The translations under genes and the position numbers were made by a program. The notes below the pieces were generated by a model that made no database searches, was not told where the DNA came from, and saw only the letters and a program-made list of their open reading frames with translations. 64,000 bases of DNA from an uncultured Clostridia bacterium. Its GTDB lineage: Bacteria > Bacillota > Clostridia > HGM11514. The stretch covers positions 19,881 to 83,880 of the forward strand of contig CAKSKB010000012.1 of NCBI GenBank assembly GCA_934464705.1, written 5' to 3'. Positions 34,446-42,363 of this stretch are shown in pieces (within the stretch, counting starts at the first letter, position 1; every line of letters starts with the position of its first letter).

Positions 34446-36110
34446 TTATATTTTGAACGAACTTTTGAGGGATACAACCCTGTTGAAGGTGCTGTCCTCT
34501 TTCGTATTTTTGCAGAAGTATCCTATTCTCACAAACTGGAACTTATCAAATTCCGAATCCCTGCAGTACGGCTCAACAACTCCCGAAACCGTTTCGAGGG
34601 AGCGGCGGTTGAGCAGCATGCCGTCCTTCTCGTATGAATTTTCATCATTTGCCGCATCGCCTTCAAGGAAGAGATGGTCGTAAAGATTAAACTTAACCGG
34701 CACGCCGTGCTTTGCGGAAACCCACTGGATAACGCCCTTCACCTTCATGTCGGCGTTTTCCTCGCCTGCCTTGGTGTTTTCGATGTATGTGCAGTAAACC
34801 TCCTCGATTTCGCCGTTTTCGTCTTTTTTGAAATCGTCGCAGTGCACGATATATGCACCCATGAGCCTTACGCTGTTCCCCCTGAACATTCTGAAATACT
34901 TCTTCGGCGGTTCCTCCATGAAGTCGGAACGGTCAATGAAAAGTTCTCTCGTGAAAGGAACCTTTCTTGTGCCCAGGGCTTCGTTTTCCTTGTTATTCTC
35001 GATTTCAAGATACTCGCACCTGTCCTCGGGGTAGTTGGTGATTATAACCTTAATCGGGTTCATCGCAGCCATTACCCTCGGATATTTAAGCTTTAAATCC
35101 TCACGGACGCAGTATTCTAAAAATGCGTAGTCAACCTCGCTCTTGCTCTTTGAAACGCCTACCTTTTCGATGAAGCTTCTTATCGCCTCGGGCGTGTACC
35201 CTCTTGCACGAAGCCCGGAAACCGTCGGCATACGGGGGTCGTCCCACCCGTCGACAATGTGCTCGTCCACAAGAAGTTTGAGTTTTCTTTTGCTTGTGAC
35301 ATTATTTGTGAGTTCCAGCCTTGCAAATTCAATCTGTTTCGGCGGCTGCTCAAATTCACATTCCCTTAAAACCCAGTCGTAGAGCGGTCTGTGATCCTCA
35401 AATTCAAGAGTGCAGAGGGAGTGCGTTATGCCCTCGATTGCGTCCTCAAGCGGATGGGCGAAGTCATACATGGGATAAATGCACCATTTGTCGCCGGTTC
35501 TGTGGTGGGTTGCGTGGTATATTCTGTAGATAACGGGGTCACGCATATTCATGTTAGGCGACTGCATATCGATGTTCGCCCTGAGCACCTTTTCGCCGTC
35601 GGCGAACTCGCCCGCACGCATTTTGGCAAAAAGCTCAAGATTTTCCTCAACGGAGCGCTCCGCATAGGGGCTTTTTTTGCCGGGCTCTGTAAGCGTGCCC
35701 TTATATTCCTTCCATTCTTCGGGCGAAAGGTCGCACACATACGCCTTACCCTTTTTTATAAGAAGCACCGCATAATCATACATTTTTTCAAAATAATCTG
35801 ACGCATATTTCACATCGCCGTCCCACGAAAAGCCGAGCCACTTAACATCTTCCTCAATCGATTCGACATACTCCGTGTCCTCTTTAACGGGGTTGGTATC
35901 GTCAAAACGGAGGTTGCATTTACCGCCGTACTTTTCCGCCGTCATGAAATCAACGCAAATCGCCTTTGCGTGCCCGATGTGAAGGTAACCGTTCGGTTCG
36001 GGCGGAAACCTTGTGTAAACCCTGCCGCCGTAGGTACCTTTTTCGTTGTCATCTTCTATAATATTATGAATAAAGTTTGAAGCCATAACCGTATCGTTCA
36101 TATTGTTCAC
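34446..36110 (-). CDS. glnS: Glutaminyl-tRNA synthetase
   Basis: 554 residues, class I synthetase of the GlnRS type: HIGH motif as HIGHAKAICVDF (about 42), KMSKS-like VTSKRKL (about 270), and the C-terminal anticodon-binding beta barrels (VKGVIQWVSAKHG). Charges tRNA-Gln directly. Many Firmicutes lack it and use GatCAB, though Clostridia with glnS are known. First codon is GTG at 36110 (GAGG 8 bases upstream) or ATG at 36101 (AGGTGA 5 bases upstream). It starts directly after the PHP gene stop. Confidence 0.95.
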   Translation of the reverse strand: MNNMNDTVMASNFIHNIIEDDNEKGTYGGRVYTRFPPEPNGYLHIGHAKAICVDFMTAEKYGGKCNLRFDDTNPVKEDTEYVESIEEDVKWLGFSWDGDVKYASDYFEKMYDYAVLLIKKGKAYVCDLSPEEWKEYKGTLTEPGKKSPYAERSVEENLELFAKMRAGEFADGEKVLRANIDMQSPNMNMRDPVIYRIYHATHHRTGDKWCIYPMYDFAHPLEDAIEGITHSLCTLEFEDHRPLYDWVLRECEFEQPPKQIEFARLELTNNVTSKRKLKLLVDEHIVDGWDDPRMPTVSGLRARGYTPEAIRSFIEKVGVSKSKSEVDYAFLEYCVREDLKLKYPRVMAAMNPIKVIITNYPEDRCEYLEIENNKENEALGTRKVPFTRELFIDRSDFMEEPPKKYFRMFRGNSVRLMGAYIVHCDDFKKDENGEIEEVYCTYIENTKAGEENADMKVKGVIQWVSAKHGVPVKFNLYDHLFLEGDAANDENSYEKDGMLLNRRSLETVSGVVEPYCRDSEFDKFQFVRIGYFCKNTKEDSTFNRVVSLKSSFKI

Positions 36111-36815
36111 CTATAATTCCTCTTTAAAAATTTTGGTTTTATTATCCCTGATTAACCTCAGCATATCGTGCGGAGAATTAATCTTTTCTTCCGTATCGAT
36201 TCCGGAAATCCATTGTCGTTCCATGCTGTGGAAATCAGAACCCGAAGTTTTTGAAAGCCTGTAAAAATCGGCAAAAATTTCAGCCATACGGTTTTCATCA
36301 TCGGGTCTTGAGGAATTGAGCACCTCAACGCCGTCAACGCTCTTCGGAACAAGCCTTATCATATCTATATATCCCGAATCGCGGAATGGGTGGGCATGAA
36401 TTATAAAACCGCCGTTTTCGTGAATAAAATCGCAGTATTCCGGAAGCTCAAGGCTCATGATTTCGGGGTGGGCAAGCAGCCATTCTTTATCAAGACCGTA
36501 GGTTAAAAAATCGTTTCCGCCGCAGCTTTTTCCGCCTTTGCCCCTGTACCAGTAGCTGTATTCCCAGCCGAAAAAGACATCAAGACCGCACTTATCCCCG
36601 AGGCGTTTTGCCTCCTCATAGGGTTTGCAGTACCGTTCAATCTGCTGTTCCCACGGCAGCGTTTTGTCAACGGTGGTGTTGCCGTTTAAGAAATGGTCCG
36701 TAATAAAAACCCCTGTATATTTATGTTCTTTATAAAGCTTTACAACTTCCTCCGCCGAAGCCGCTGCGCAGCGGCTTCCCATGCTTGTGTGGCAGTGAGT
36801 TTCATATTTAAACAT
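36111..36815 (-). CDS. PHP-domain phosphoesterase
   Basis: 234 residues. Metal-binding motifs of the PHP fold: ETHCHTSMGSRCA (H-x-H), FITDHF, GWEYSY, IHAHPF and the final SGSDFHS (D-x-H). Probably a phosphoesterase, possibly histidinol-phosphatase-like; no biosynthetic neighbours indicate the substrate. Immediately upstream of glnS. Confidence 0.85.
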   Translation of the reverse strand: MFKYETHCHTSMGSRCAAASAEEVVKLYKEHKYTGVFITDHFLNGNTTVDKTLPWEQQIERYCKPYEEAKRLGDKCGLDVFFGWEYSYWYRGKGGKSCGGNDFLTYGLDKEWLLAHPEIMSLELPEYCDFIHENGGFIIHAHPFRDSGYIDMIRLVPKSVDGVEVLNSSRPDDENRMAEIFADFYRLSKTSGSDFHSMERQWISGIDTEEKINSPHDMLRLIRDNKTKIFKEEL

Positions 36816-36925
36816 ATAAAAACCTCTTTTACCTATATTATATAAATTTTATCATAATTATTCAATTGTGTCAACTTGTATTTTGCAAAGTTTTGTAGTA
36901 TAATAATTATGGGAGGTTGTTCAAA

Positions 36926-37426
36926 ATGTATGATGAACTCACGAAAACCGATATAGAGAAGATGAAGGAGGAAATTGAATACCGCAAAGTTACGCTCCGC
37001 CCGAAGCTTCTGGAAGATGTAAAGGTTGCAAGGGCGTTCGGGGATTTGAGCGAAAATTACGAGTACAAAGAGGCAAAGAGGGTCAAAAACCGCAACGAGA
37101 GCCGCATAAGATACCTCACAAACATGATAAAAACCGCCAAAATTATCGAGGACAATTCATCAGACGATACCGTAGGGCTTTACGACATCGTGGAATGTTT
37201 CGACTGCGAGTTTGAGGAGGAAATGACCTTCCGGGTGGTAACCACAATAAGAAACCGCGCAAATCAGGGAATGGTCAGCAAGGAATCGCCTATCGGGAAG
37301 AAACTTCTCGGGCGAAAGGCGGGCGACCGGGTGGAAATCGAGTCGCCGGACGGCTCATATGTGCTCGAAATCAGGAAAATCACAAAGGCAGAGGATGACG
37401 GTTCATCGCCGATATCGTCATATTAA
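36926..37426 (+). CDS. GreA/GreB-family transcription elongation factor
   Basis: 166 residues: coiled-coil N-terminal domain (1-75; EIEYRKVTLRPKLLEDVKVARAFGDLSENYEY) whose tip carries the acidic residues, then the C-terminal FKBP-like domain ending with SPIGKKLLGRKAGDRVEI. Gre factors rescue backtracked RNA polymerase. ATG at 36926 chosen because GGGAGG lies 9 bases upstream. The C-terminal part is more divergent than typical GreA, so it may be a paralogue. Confidence 0.85.
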   Translation: MYDELTKTDIEKMKEEIEYRKVTLRPKLLEDVKVARAFGDLSENYEYKEAKRVKNRNESRIRYLTNMIKTAKIIEDNSSDDTVGLYDIVECFDCEFEEEMTFRVVTTIRNRANQGMVSKESPIGKKLLGRKAGDRVEIESPDGSYVLEIRKITKAEDDGSSPISSY

Positions 37427-37466
37427 AGCGGAAGGCGGCATAAAATTTTAATCGGAGGTGCTTTAC

Positions 37467-38444
37467 ATGACCGAAAATTTAAGATTTTACGCAGCTGCAA
37501 ACACCTGTGCGGGCTATGTCAGTTTTTTGGACGAATATGCCGCAAGGTGCGAAAAAACGATTTCCGTAAAAAATGCGCCGGAGACATGCCGAAGGCTGAT
37601 TGAGGACCGTCTCGGGCGGTGTCTGAAGATTTTGAGACCCGGAACGGCTGATTTTGCCGAAGGATTTTATTTTCCGGAAAAGTCTGCGCTTATTGCGGAC
37701 GCCGCTGTTTTGCCGCAGGCAAAATACGCCTTTGAGTTTGCCGAAGGAGAGGCGGCGGATTTAAGCGGACTTTACGATAAAATGTACGCACTGCTTGCGG
37801 ACGCAAAGATAATTCATGACGAATGGGAAAAAATTTATATTTCCGAGATGGATTTTTCGTCCGCAGACAGAATAGCAAACCGTATTCTGGTGAATATTCC
37901 GGAAAAGACGGGCGAAAGGACCGGGGAAAACGAAAACAGATTTTTTGGCTCAATGCTGCCGGAGGGGTCTGTTAACTACATAAACGGGCTGACGGACGGT
38001 TTTGCAAAAAGAATTTTCATAAAAGGCAGACCCGGCAGCGGAAAATCAACGCTCATGCGAAAACTGGCGGAAGCCGCAAGAGAACGCGGCTTTGACACGG
38101 AAAGCTATTTTTGCAGCTTTGACCCCGGAAGCTACGATATGGTAATAATCCGTGAAATCGGGTTCTGCATATTCGACGCAACCGCACCGCACGAGCTTTT
38201 CCCGAAACGGGTGAGCGACGAAACCCTTGATTTGTATGCTCTTTGCATAAATCACGAAACGGACGCAAAATTTGCCGCCGAGCTTTCGGATATATCGGGG
38301 AGGTATGCCGAAAAAATGAACGAAGCGAGAAAAATTCTGGCAGAAACCGAAAATGCACGAACGGAATATAACAGCAAACTTTCGTTTGATAAAAACAACG
38401 CAGAAAAAATCATTGCGCAGATTAGGGAAATAATCGGAATATAG
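37467..38444 (+). CDS. P-loop ATPase (PRK06851-like)
   Basis: 325 residues. Only one Walker A motif, KGRPGSGKSTLMRKL (about 187-201), in the C-terminal half, followed by ESYFCSFDPGSYDMVIIREIGFCIFDATAPHELFP, which resembles the PRK06851 family of uncharacterised Firmicute ATPases (two tandem P-loop halves). The N-terminal half (1-170) has the same general layout but no clear Walker A, so it may be a degenerate copy. C-terminal 70 residues form a coiled coil. CGGAGG site before the ATG. Function unknown. Confidence 0.7.
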   Translation: MTENLRFYAAANTCAGYVSFLDEYAARCEKTISVKNAPETCRRLIEDRLGRCLKILRPGTADFAEGFYFPEKSALIADAAVLPQAKYAFEFAEGEAADLSGLYDKMYALLADAKIIHDEWEKIYISEMDFSSADRIANRILVNIPEKTGERTGENENRFFGSMLPEGSVNYINGLTDGFAKRIFIKGRPGSGKSTLMRKLAEAARERGFDTESYFCSFDPGSYDMVIIREIGFCIFDATAPHELFPKRVSDETLDLYALCINHETDAKFAAELSDISGRYAEKMNEARKILAETENARTEYNSKLSFDKNNAEKIIAQIREIIGI

Positions 38445-38466
38445 AGAATAGAGAATAGTGTCGGTA

Positions 38467-38512
38467 GATTTTCCGAAGGAAAATCTTCATATTTATTATC
38501 CGACCTTTCGGA
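38467..38512. repeat. Two short hairpins at the start of the non-coding block
   Basis: GATTTTCC-GAA-GGAAAATC (38467-38485) and TCCGA-CCTT-TCGGA (38499-38512), separated by a TTCAT-containing linker. Same style (GAA loop) as the array at 31491-31569. The first can act as the terminator for the ATPase gene. Confidence 0.55.
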
Positions 38513-38555
38513 GAAAAATTGGCAGCTGTCAGCGAAGGTGAGGCGTCAGTAAGCG

Positions 38556-38834
38556 TAGGCAACCGAGAGGCGAACCCTTAATGCCTTATGACGGCAAATT
38601 TTTGCCCTTTTCGGCTTGTCGTCATTGAAAGGCAAACGCCTATCTGCTTCCTCCGCACCAAAAATGACTAAAAATTTTCACGCCATAAGGTGCGCGCAGT
38701 TTTTATCGAGCCGATTTTTCTCAAGACAAGCAAGCGAGTGCAGTTAATACTTTGTGTATTGACAAGTGAGTTTGCGAAGTATTGGGGAAAATCAGCCGAT
38801 AAAAACCATTAAGGGTTCGCCTCTCGGTTGCCTA
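38556..38834. repeat. 279-bp element closed by a perfect 28-bp inverted repeat
   Basis: 38556-38583 is exactly complementary to 38807-38834 (28/28; begins TAGGCAACCGAGAGG). Inside are two further imperfect inverted pairs: CCTTATGaCGGCAAATTTTT with AAAAATTTTcaCGCCATAAGG (about 38583-38690), and GTTTTTATCGagCCGATTTT with AAAATCagCCGATAAAAAC (38699-38718 and 38788-38806), the latter enclosing AATAC-TTTGT-GTATT. The whole folds as a long stem with two side arms. No coding frame. Either a MITE-like mobile element or a structured RNA. Confidence 0.8.
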
Positions 38835-39048
38835 AAATCCGCATATCCGTTTTCCGCTGCTGCTTGCGGATTTTTAGCGGAACGAAGCGCTAAGTGCGCT
38901 TCTTGGAGCGGCGCTTAAACGAAGCCTCATCAAGCGCTACAGATGGCATTTTTCGCAGAGGCTCGGCGGCAAGGGGTGCAGGGGGAATTGCTGCTGATTC
39001 CCCCTGTTAGGATAGGGCAAACCGATATTTTTCGAGAAAAAGTTAAGA
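38835..39048. other. Non-coding spacer with two more hairpins
   Basis: AAAATCCGC...GCGGATTTTT at 38835-38877 (T-run on either strand) and CAGGGGGAAT/ATTCCCCCTG at 38979-39006 (perfect 10 bp). No credible coding frame was seen between the P-loop ATPase gene and the small-protein operon. Confidence 0.5.
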
Positions 39049-39160
39049 AATGAATTGCCTTGCGGCATGAAAAAAAGCTTGCGCTTCATGAATTGAGCCT
39101 TACGGCTCATTAATTGCCCTTCGGGCATGAAGAAGGTTTTCGGTTTTCCCGAAAACCTTC
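39049..39160 (+). repeat. Second short-hairpin array with TGAA-containing linkers
   Basis: Five consecutive hairpins: TGCC-TTGC-GGCA (39056), AAGC-TTGC-GCTT (39075), TGAGCC-TTAC-GGCTCA (39094), TGCCC-TTC-GGGCA (39115) and a 12-bp stem GAAGGTTTTCGG/CCGAAAACCTTC (39132-39160). The linkers before the first three hairpins are AATGAAT, TGAAAAA and CATGAAT (each 7 nt), then TTAAT and TGAA. On this strand the loops and linkers match the minus-strand reading of the array at 31491-31569. Confidence 0.8.
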
Positions 39161-39175
39161 CATTACTATTCTCTC

Positions 39176-39403
39176 TTATCTGAAAATATCTGTTCCCGAA
39201 AGAAACAGCACCGCTAAGATTATCAGGGTCGCCTTATCGGACTTCGAATCCGTAAGAAGCAGCAGAATCACCGCAATAAGAATAATATCATCGTTGGCAA
39301 TTCCGCCCAAACCGCCGATTTTTGCCGTATGTAACTCCTCGTCCTCCACTTCCTGAGGTATCACTACCTCATCGCTGTACGCTCCGCCGTACGGCTGTTC
39401 CAT
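39176..39403 (-). CDS. Small membrane protein of unknown function
   Basis: 75 residues: an acidic soluble N-terminus (MEQPYGGAYSDEVVIPQEVEDEE) and two short hydrophobic segments (IILIAVILLLLTD and ATLIILAVLFLSG), so one or two membrane passes. Last gene of a three-gene small-protein operon, 1 bp after its neighbour. AGGAGG site overlaps the previous stop. Not recognised; small proteins of this look occur in spore-forming Clostridia, which is only a hint. Confidence 0.65.
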   Translation of the reverse strand: MEQPYGGAYSDEVVIPQEVEDEELHTAKIGGLGGIANDDIILIAVILLLLTDSKSDKATLIILAVLFLSGTDIFR

Positions 39404-39404
39404 G

Positions 39405-39731
39405 TCAAAGTCCTCCTTTCATTTCTTTAAACAAATCGGAAACCCTCGTAAGACTCAAAAGCCTTACAATACCGTCAAGCTGCGTGGCTCTCCCGGGGCT
39501 CATGTACGGGCGGAGCGATGTAAGCAGCGACACTCTGGGGTCCGGCTTTGAATTGATTTTATCATACGCATTTTTGATTTTCATAATAGAATCGATGTCG
39601 AAACCGCTCGTCTGCGGCTGTTTTTCTGGTGCCTTTGCCGCACCGCCGAGAAGTTCGGAAAGCTTCTCCGCACCGCCGCCGTCAAGAAGACTTTTAAGCC
39701 TGTCGGCGAGCGCATTCATATCCTCCGCCAT
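39405..39731 (-). CDS. Small helical protein of unknown function
   Basis: 108 residues, soluble and helical, with a Pro/Gln-rich break near residue 38 and the C-terminal stretch LRPYMSPGRATQLDGIVRLL. No catalytic motif. Middle gene of the operon; packed 1-2 bp from both neighbours, which suggests balanced co-expression. Not recognised. Confidence 0.65.
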   Translation of the reverse strand: MAEDMNALADRLKSLLDGGGAEKLSELLGGAAKAPEKQPQTSGFDIDSIMKIKNAYDKINSKPDPRVSLLTSLRPYMSPGRATQLDGIVRLLSLTRVSDLFKEMKGGL

Positions 39732-39733
39732 AA

Positions 39734-40000
39734 CTATTCCCTCCCGTCAAGAAGCGCAATAAGCCTTTTTATGTTCTCGGGATTATCGGTAATGCCTTCA
39801 AATCCGCGCTTTGCACCGGGCTTTATTTCACCGATAAGTTTCATAAGCGTATCCCTGTCGGACGCTTTGATTTTTCTCGTAAGCTCTCTCCCCTCCGGCG
39901 TTGAAAGCATCTGTCTGAACCTCGGTATCGCAGCATTCAGAGCGTTTCTGTCCATGCCGGAAATAAGTTCCCGAAGCACCGTGTTTAAATTATCAGCCAT
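39734..40000 (-). CDS. Small helical protein of unknown function
   Basis: 88 residues, charged and helical (MADNLNTVLRELISGMDRNA...), no membrane segment. First gene of the operon, GAGGTGG site before the ATG. Upstream, GAATAC and CATATATT 15-16 bp apart loosely resemble a forespore or mother-cell sigma promoter; weak evidence. Confidence 0.65.
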   Translation of the reverse strand: MADNLNTVLRELISGMDRNALNAAIPRFRQMLSTPEGRELTRKIKASDRDTLMKLIGEIKPGAKRGFEGITDNPENIKRLIALLDGRE

Positions 40001-40064
40001 AATTCCACCTCAATTTTAATATATGTTCTGCAAAAAAATGTATTCTAATTATATAATATGCGAC

Positions 40065-40093
40065 TTGACTAATTTGGTGATTGCGGTTATACT
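40065..40093 (+). promoter_or_regulatory. Promoter of coaX
   Basis: TTGACT (40065-40070), 17 bp, TATACT (40088-40093), followed by GGGAGG before the coaX ATG. Confidence 0.75.
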
Positions 40094-40115
40094 ATTATGA
40101 GGGAGGTTTTGCCGC

Positions 40116-40901
40116 ATGATATTGCTTATTGATGTTGGAAACACAAATATAGTATTCGGACTTCACGATAAAAAAGCCATCCGCGACAGCTGGAGGGTTT
40201 CAACAACGGCCGACCGCTCGGTGGACGAGCTTGGGCTGACGCTTCTGCAGTTCCTTAATCTTAAGGGCTGCGCACCTTCGGATATTGAAGATATAATTAT
40301 ATCGTCCGTTGTGCCGCCGATAATGTTCACGCTGGAGCGTGCCCTCGAAAAATATATAGGAAAAGACCCGATTGTTATAAATAACCGCATGGATTTGGGG
40401 ATTAACATCAAATACGATAACCCCATGGAGGTCGGCGCGGACAGAATCGTCAACGCAATGGCTGTAAGGAAAATATACGGCACACCGTCAATCATAATCG
40501 ATTTCGGAACGGCCACGACCTTCTGCGCAGTCGACGCTATGGGCGACTATCTCGGCGGCTCTATTCTGCCCGGAATCAAAATCTCGCTCGACGCACTTTT
40601 CAACAAGGCCGCAAAGCTGCCGAGAATCGAAATTACCGAGCCTGATTTTGCAATCGGCACAAATACGGTTTCGAGTATGCAGTCGGGTATATATTACGGC
40701 TACGCAGGCTCGGTTTCGTACATCACCAAAAAGATGAAGAAGGAACTTTCGCCGGACGGCAAAAAGGTCAAAGTTATCGCAACGGGCGGGCTTGCGCACC
40801 TTATCGCCGAGGAGGCGGGCTGTATTGACATAATAGACCGCAACCTTACGCTCGAAGGTCTCAAAATAATCTACGATATTATAAAGGAAAAACAAAGATG
40901 A
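40116..40901 (+). CDS. coaX: Type III pantothenate kinase
   Basis: 261 residues, ASKHA fold: phosphate-binding DVGNTNIVFG at the start, GADRIVNAMA (about 108) and IDFGTATTFCAVD (about 128). Phosphorylates pantothenate, the first step of coenzyme A synthesis; this type needs a monovalent cation and is not feedback inhibited by CoA. Overlaps the next gene by 4 bp. Confidence 0.96.
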   Translation: MILLIDVGNTNIVFGLHDKKAIRDSWRVSTTADRSVDELGLTLLQFLNLKGCAPSDIEDIIISSVVPPIMFTLERALEKYIGKDPIVINNRMDLGINIKYDNPMEVGADRIVNAMAVRKIYGTPSIIIDFGTATTFCAVDAMGDYLGGSILPGIKISLDALFNKAAKLPRIEITEPDFAIGTNTVSSMQSGIYYGYAGSVSYITKKMKKELSPDGKKVKVIATGGLAHLIAEEAGCIDIIDRNLTLEGLKIIYDIIKEKQR

Positions 40902-41362
40902 ACGGTTACATAAAAGAAAAGGCGAATATACAAAGAAACCGCTCGAAAAAGCCGATAGCTGTGCTTATTGCGCTCTTTTTTGGGGTTGTGTTTCTGCGCC
41001 CGGCGCACTCGGATTACGCAATCGTATATGTTATAATCTCGCTTCTGCTTCTGACTGCGGCGGCATATCTTATAATGTTTAAGTATCTTGTGTACTACTC
41101 GTATCAGCTTACCGAAAACGAACTGATTTTCATAAAAAATATCGGCTCGCACGATAAATATCTGATGGTTGCACCGCTTTCGTCGGTCACGGTCATCGAA
41201 AAAGCGGAAAATTCAAATTATAAAAACATAAACTATCCCGTAGGCGATGAGCTTGTCGGGGCGTTTGAATACGCAGGCAGGGTGCGCACATTTTCATTTT
41301 CGCCGAGCGATGAGATGAAACGAGAATTAAAGAAGCTTCTGGGCGGAAAATGCATATATTGA
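40898..41362 (+). CDS. Membrane protein of unknown function
   Basis: 154 residues. Two adjacent membrane helices (about 20-38 and 42-64) followed by a soluble C-terminal domain with a PH-like appearance (LTENELIFIKNIGSHDKYLMVAPLSSVTVIEKAE). Translationally coupled to coaX (ATGA overlap). Function unknown. Confidence 0.75.
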   Translation: MNGYIKEKANIQRNRSKKPIAVLIALFFGVVFLRPAHSDYAIVYVIISLLLLTAAAYLIMFKYLVYYSYQLTENELIFIKNIGSHDKYLMVAPLSSVTVIEKAENSNYKNINYPVGDELVGAFEYAGRVRTFSFSPSDEMKRELKKLLGGKCIY

Positions 41363-41408
41363 CAATGCATGAAAATTATGATATATTAGAATAAAAGGAG
41401 TGTGGAAA

Positions 41409-42269
41409 ATGAGCTATAATGCGGAAAAAACCGTAAAGAATATTCTTGAAAGCTATAATTCGTACCCCACAATAAACGGTACGAATAAAGACAATATATT
41501 AAATAAGGAAATGATTATAAAGGTAACCGAAAAAATCAGAGGGCTGCTGTTCCCCGGATTTTTCTACAATAATAAGGTTGTTGAAGCGGATTACCTTTCG
41601 TTTATAGTCGGAGAACAGCTTGAGGATATACATTATATCCTCAAAAAGCAGATTGAAATTGCCTTAAACGGCGAAGGCAGCGCCGAGGAAACCGTTGAAA
41701 AATTCATTTCGGCGATACCCGGAATAAGAGAGTATCTCGACACCGATGTCAAAGCGGCGTTTGACGGCGACCCGGCAGCTTACAGCACGGACGAAATAAT
41801 CTTTTCGTACCCCGGTCTGTACGCAATCACAACATACCGTATAGCACATGAGCTTTATAATCTCGGCGTGCCGATGATTCCGCGAATCATGACCGAGCAC
41901 GCCCACAGCATAACCGGAATCGACATTAATCCCGGCGCAAAAATCGGAAAATACTTCTTTATCGACCACGGCACCGGAATCGTAATCGGTGAAACAACGG
42001 AAATAGGCGACAGCGTAAAAATATATCAGGGCGTGACCCTCGGCGCACTTTCAACAAGGAAGGGTCAGCAGCTTAAGGGCATAAAAAGGCACCCCACAAT
42101 CGGAAATAATGTTACAATTTATTCCGGCACAAGCATCCTCGGCGGCGAAACCGTTATAGGTGACAATGCCGTAATCGGCGGAAATTCGTTTATAACATCG
42201 TCCGTTGAGGCAAATTCACGGGTGAGCGTCAAAAATCCCGAGCTTTATATAAAGAATTTTGAGCTATAA
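41409..42269 (+). CDS. cysE: Serine O-acetyltransferase
   Basis: 286 residues. Helical N-terminal domain then the left-handed beta-helix of hexapeptide repeats (HSITGIDINPGAKIGKYFFIDHGTG, VVIGETTEIGDSVKIYQGVTLG) with the catalytic His of the DHGTG motif. Makes O-acetylserine, the cysteine precursor. The extended N-terminal region matches the longer EpsC/serine acetyltransferase type of Clostridia. AAAGGAG site; ATG at 41409 preferred over an upstream GTG. Followed by the methionine importer, giving a small sulfur-amino-acid neighbourhood. Confidence 0.92.
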   Translation: MSYNAEKTVKNILESYNSYPTINGTNKDNILNKEMIIKVTEKIRGLLFPGFFYNNKVVEADYLSFIVGEQLEDIHYILKKQIEIALNGEGSAEETVEKFISAIPGIREYLDTDVKAAFDGDPAAYSTDEIIFSYPGLYAITTYRIAHELYNLGVPMIPRIMTEHAHSITGIDINPGAKIGKYFFIDHGTGIVIGETTEIGDSVKIYQGVTLGALSTRKGQQLKGIKRHPTIGNNVTIYSGTSILGGETVIGDNAVIGGNSFITSSVEANSRVSVKNPELYIKNFEL

Positions 42270-42279
42270 ACAAAATTTA

Positions 42280-42345
42280 TAACCAAGTATCGGTTATATG
42301 TATTGGACAAATGATAAAATGTGTGATATAATACCGATATACTAA
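42280..42345 (+). promoter_or_regulatory. metQ promoter with an inverted ACCGATA pair
   Basis: TTGGAC (42303-42308), 18 bp, TATAAT (42327-42332). Upstream AAGTATCGGTTAT (42285-42298) and downstream ATACCGATATACT (42331-42343) are inverted versions of the same ACCGATA motif, one on each side of the promoter, as expected for a repressor. Candidate sulfur or methionine-responsive site. No S-box riboswitch fits in this short leader. Confidence 0.5.
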
Positions 42346-42363
42346 ATCAAAGGAGTAATCGAT

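Noticed and set aside
42270..42363. SAM or T-box riboswitch before metQ
   Set aside because: The leader is under 100 bp and holds a promoter close to the start; no conserved S-box or T-box sequence fits.
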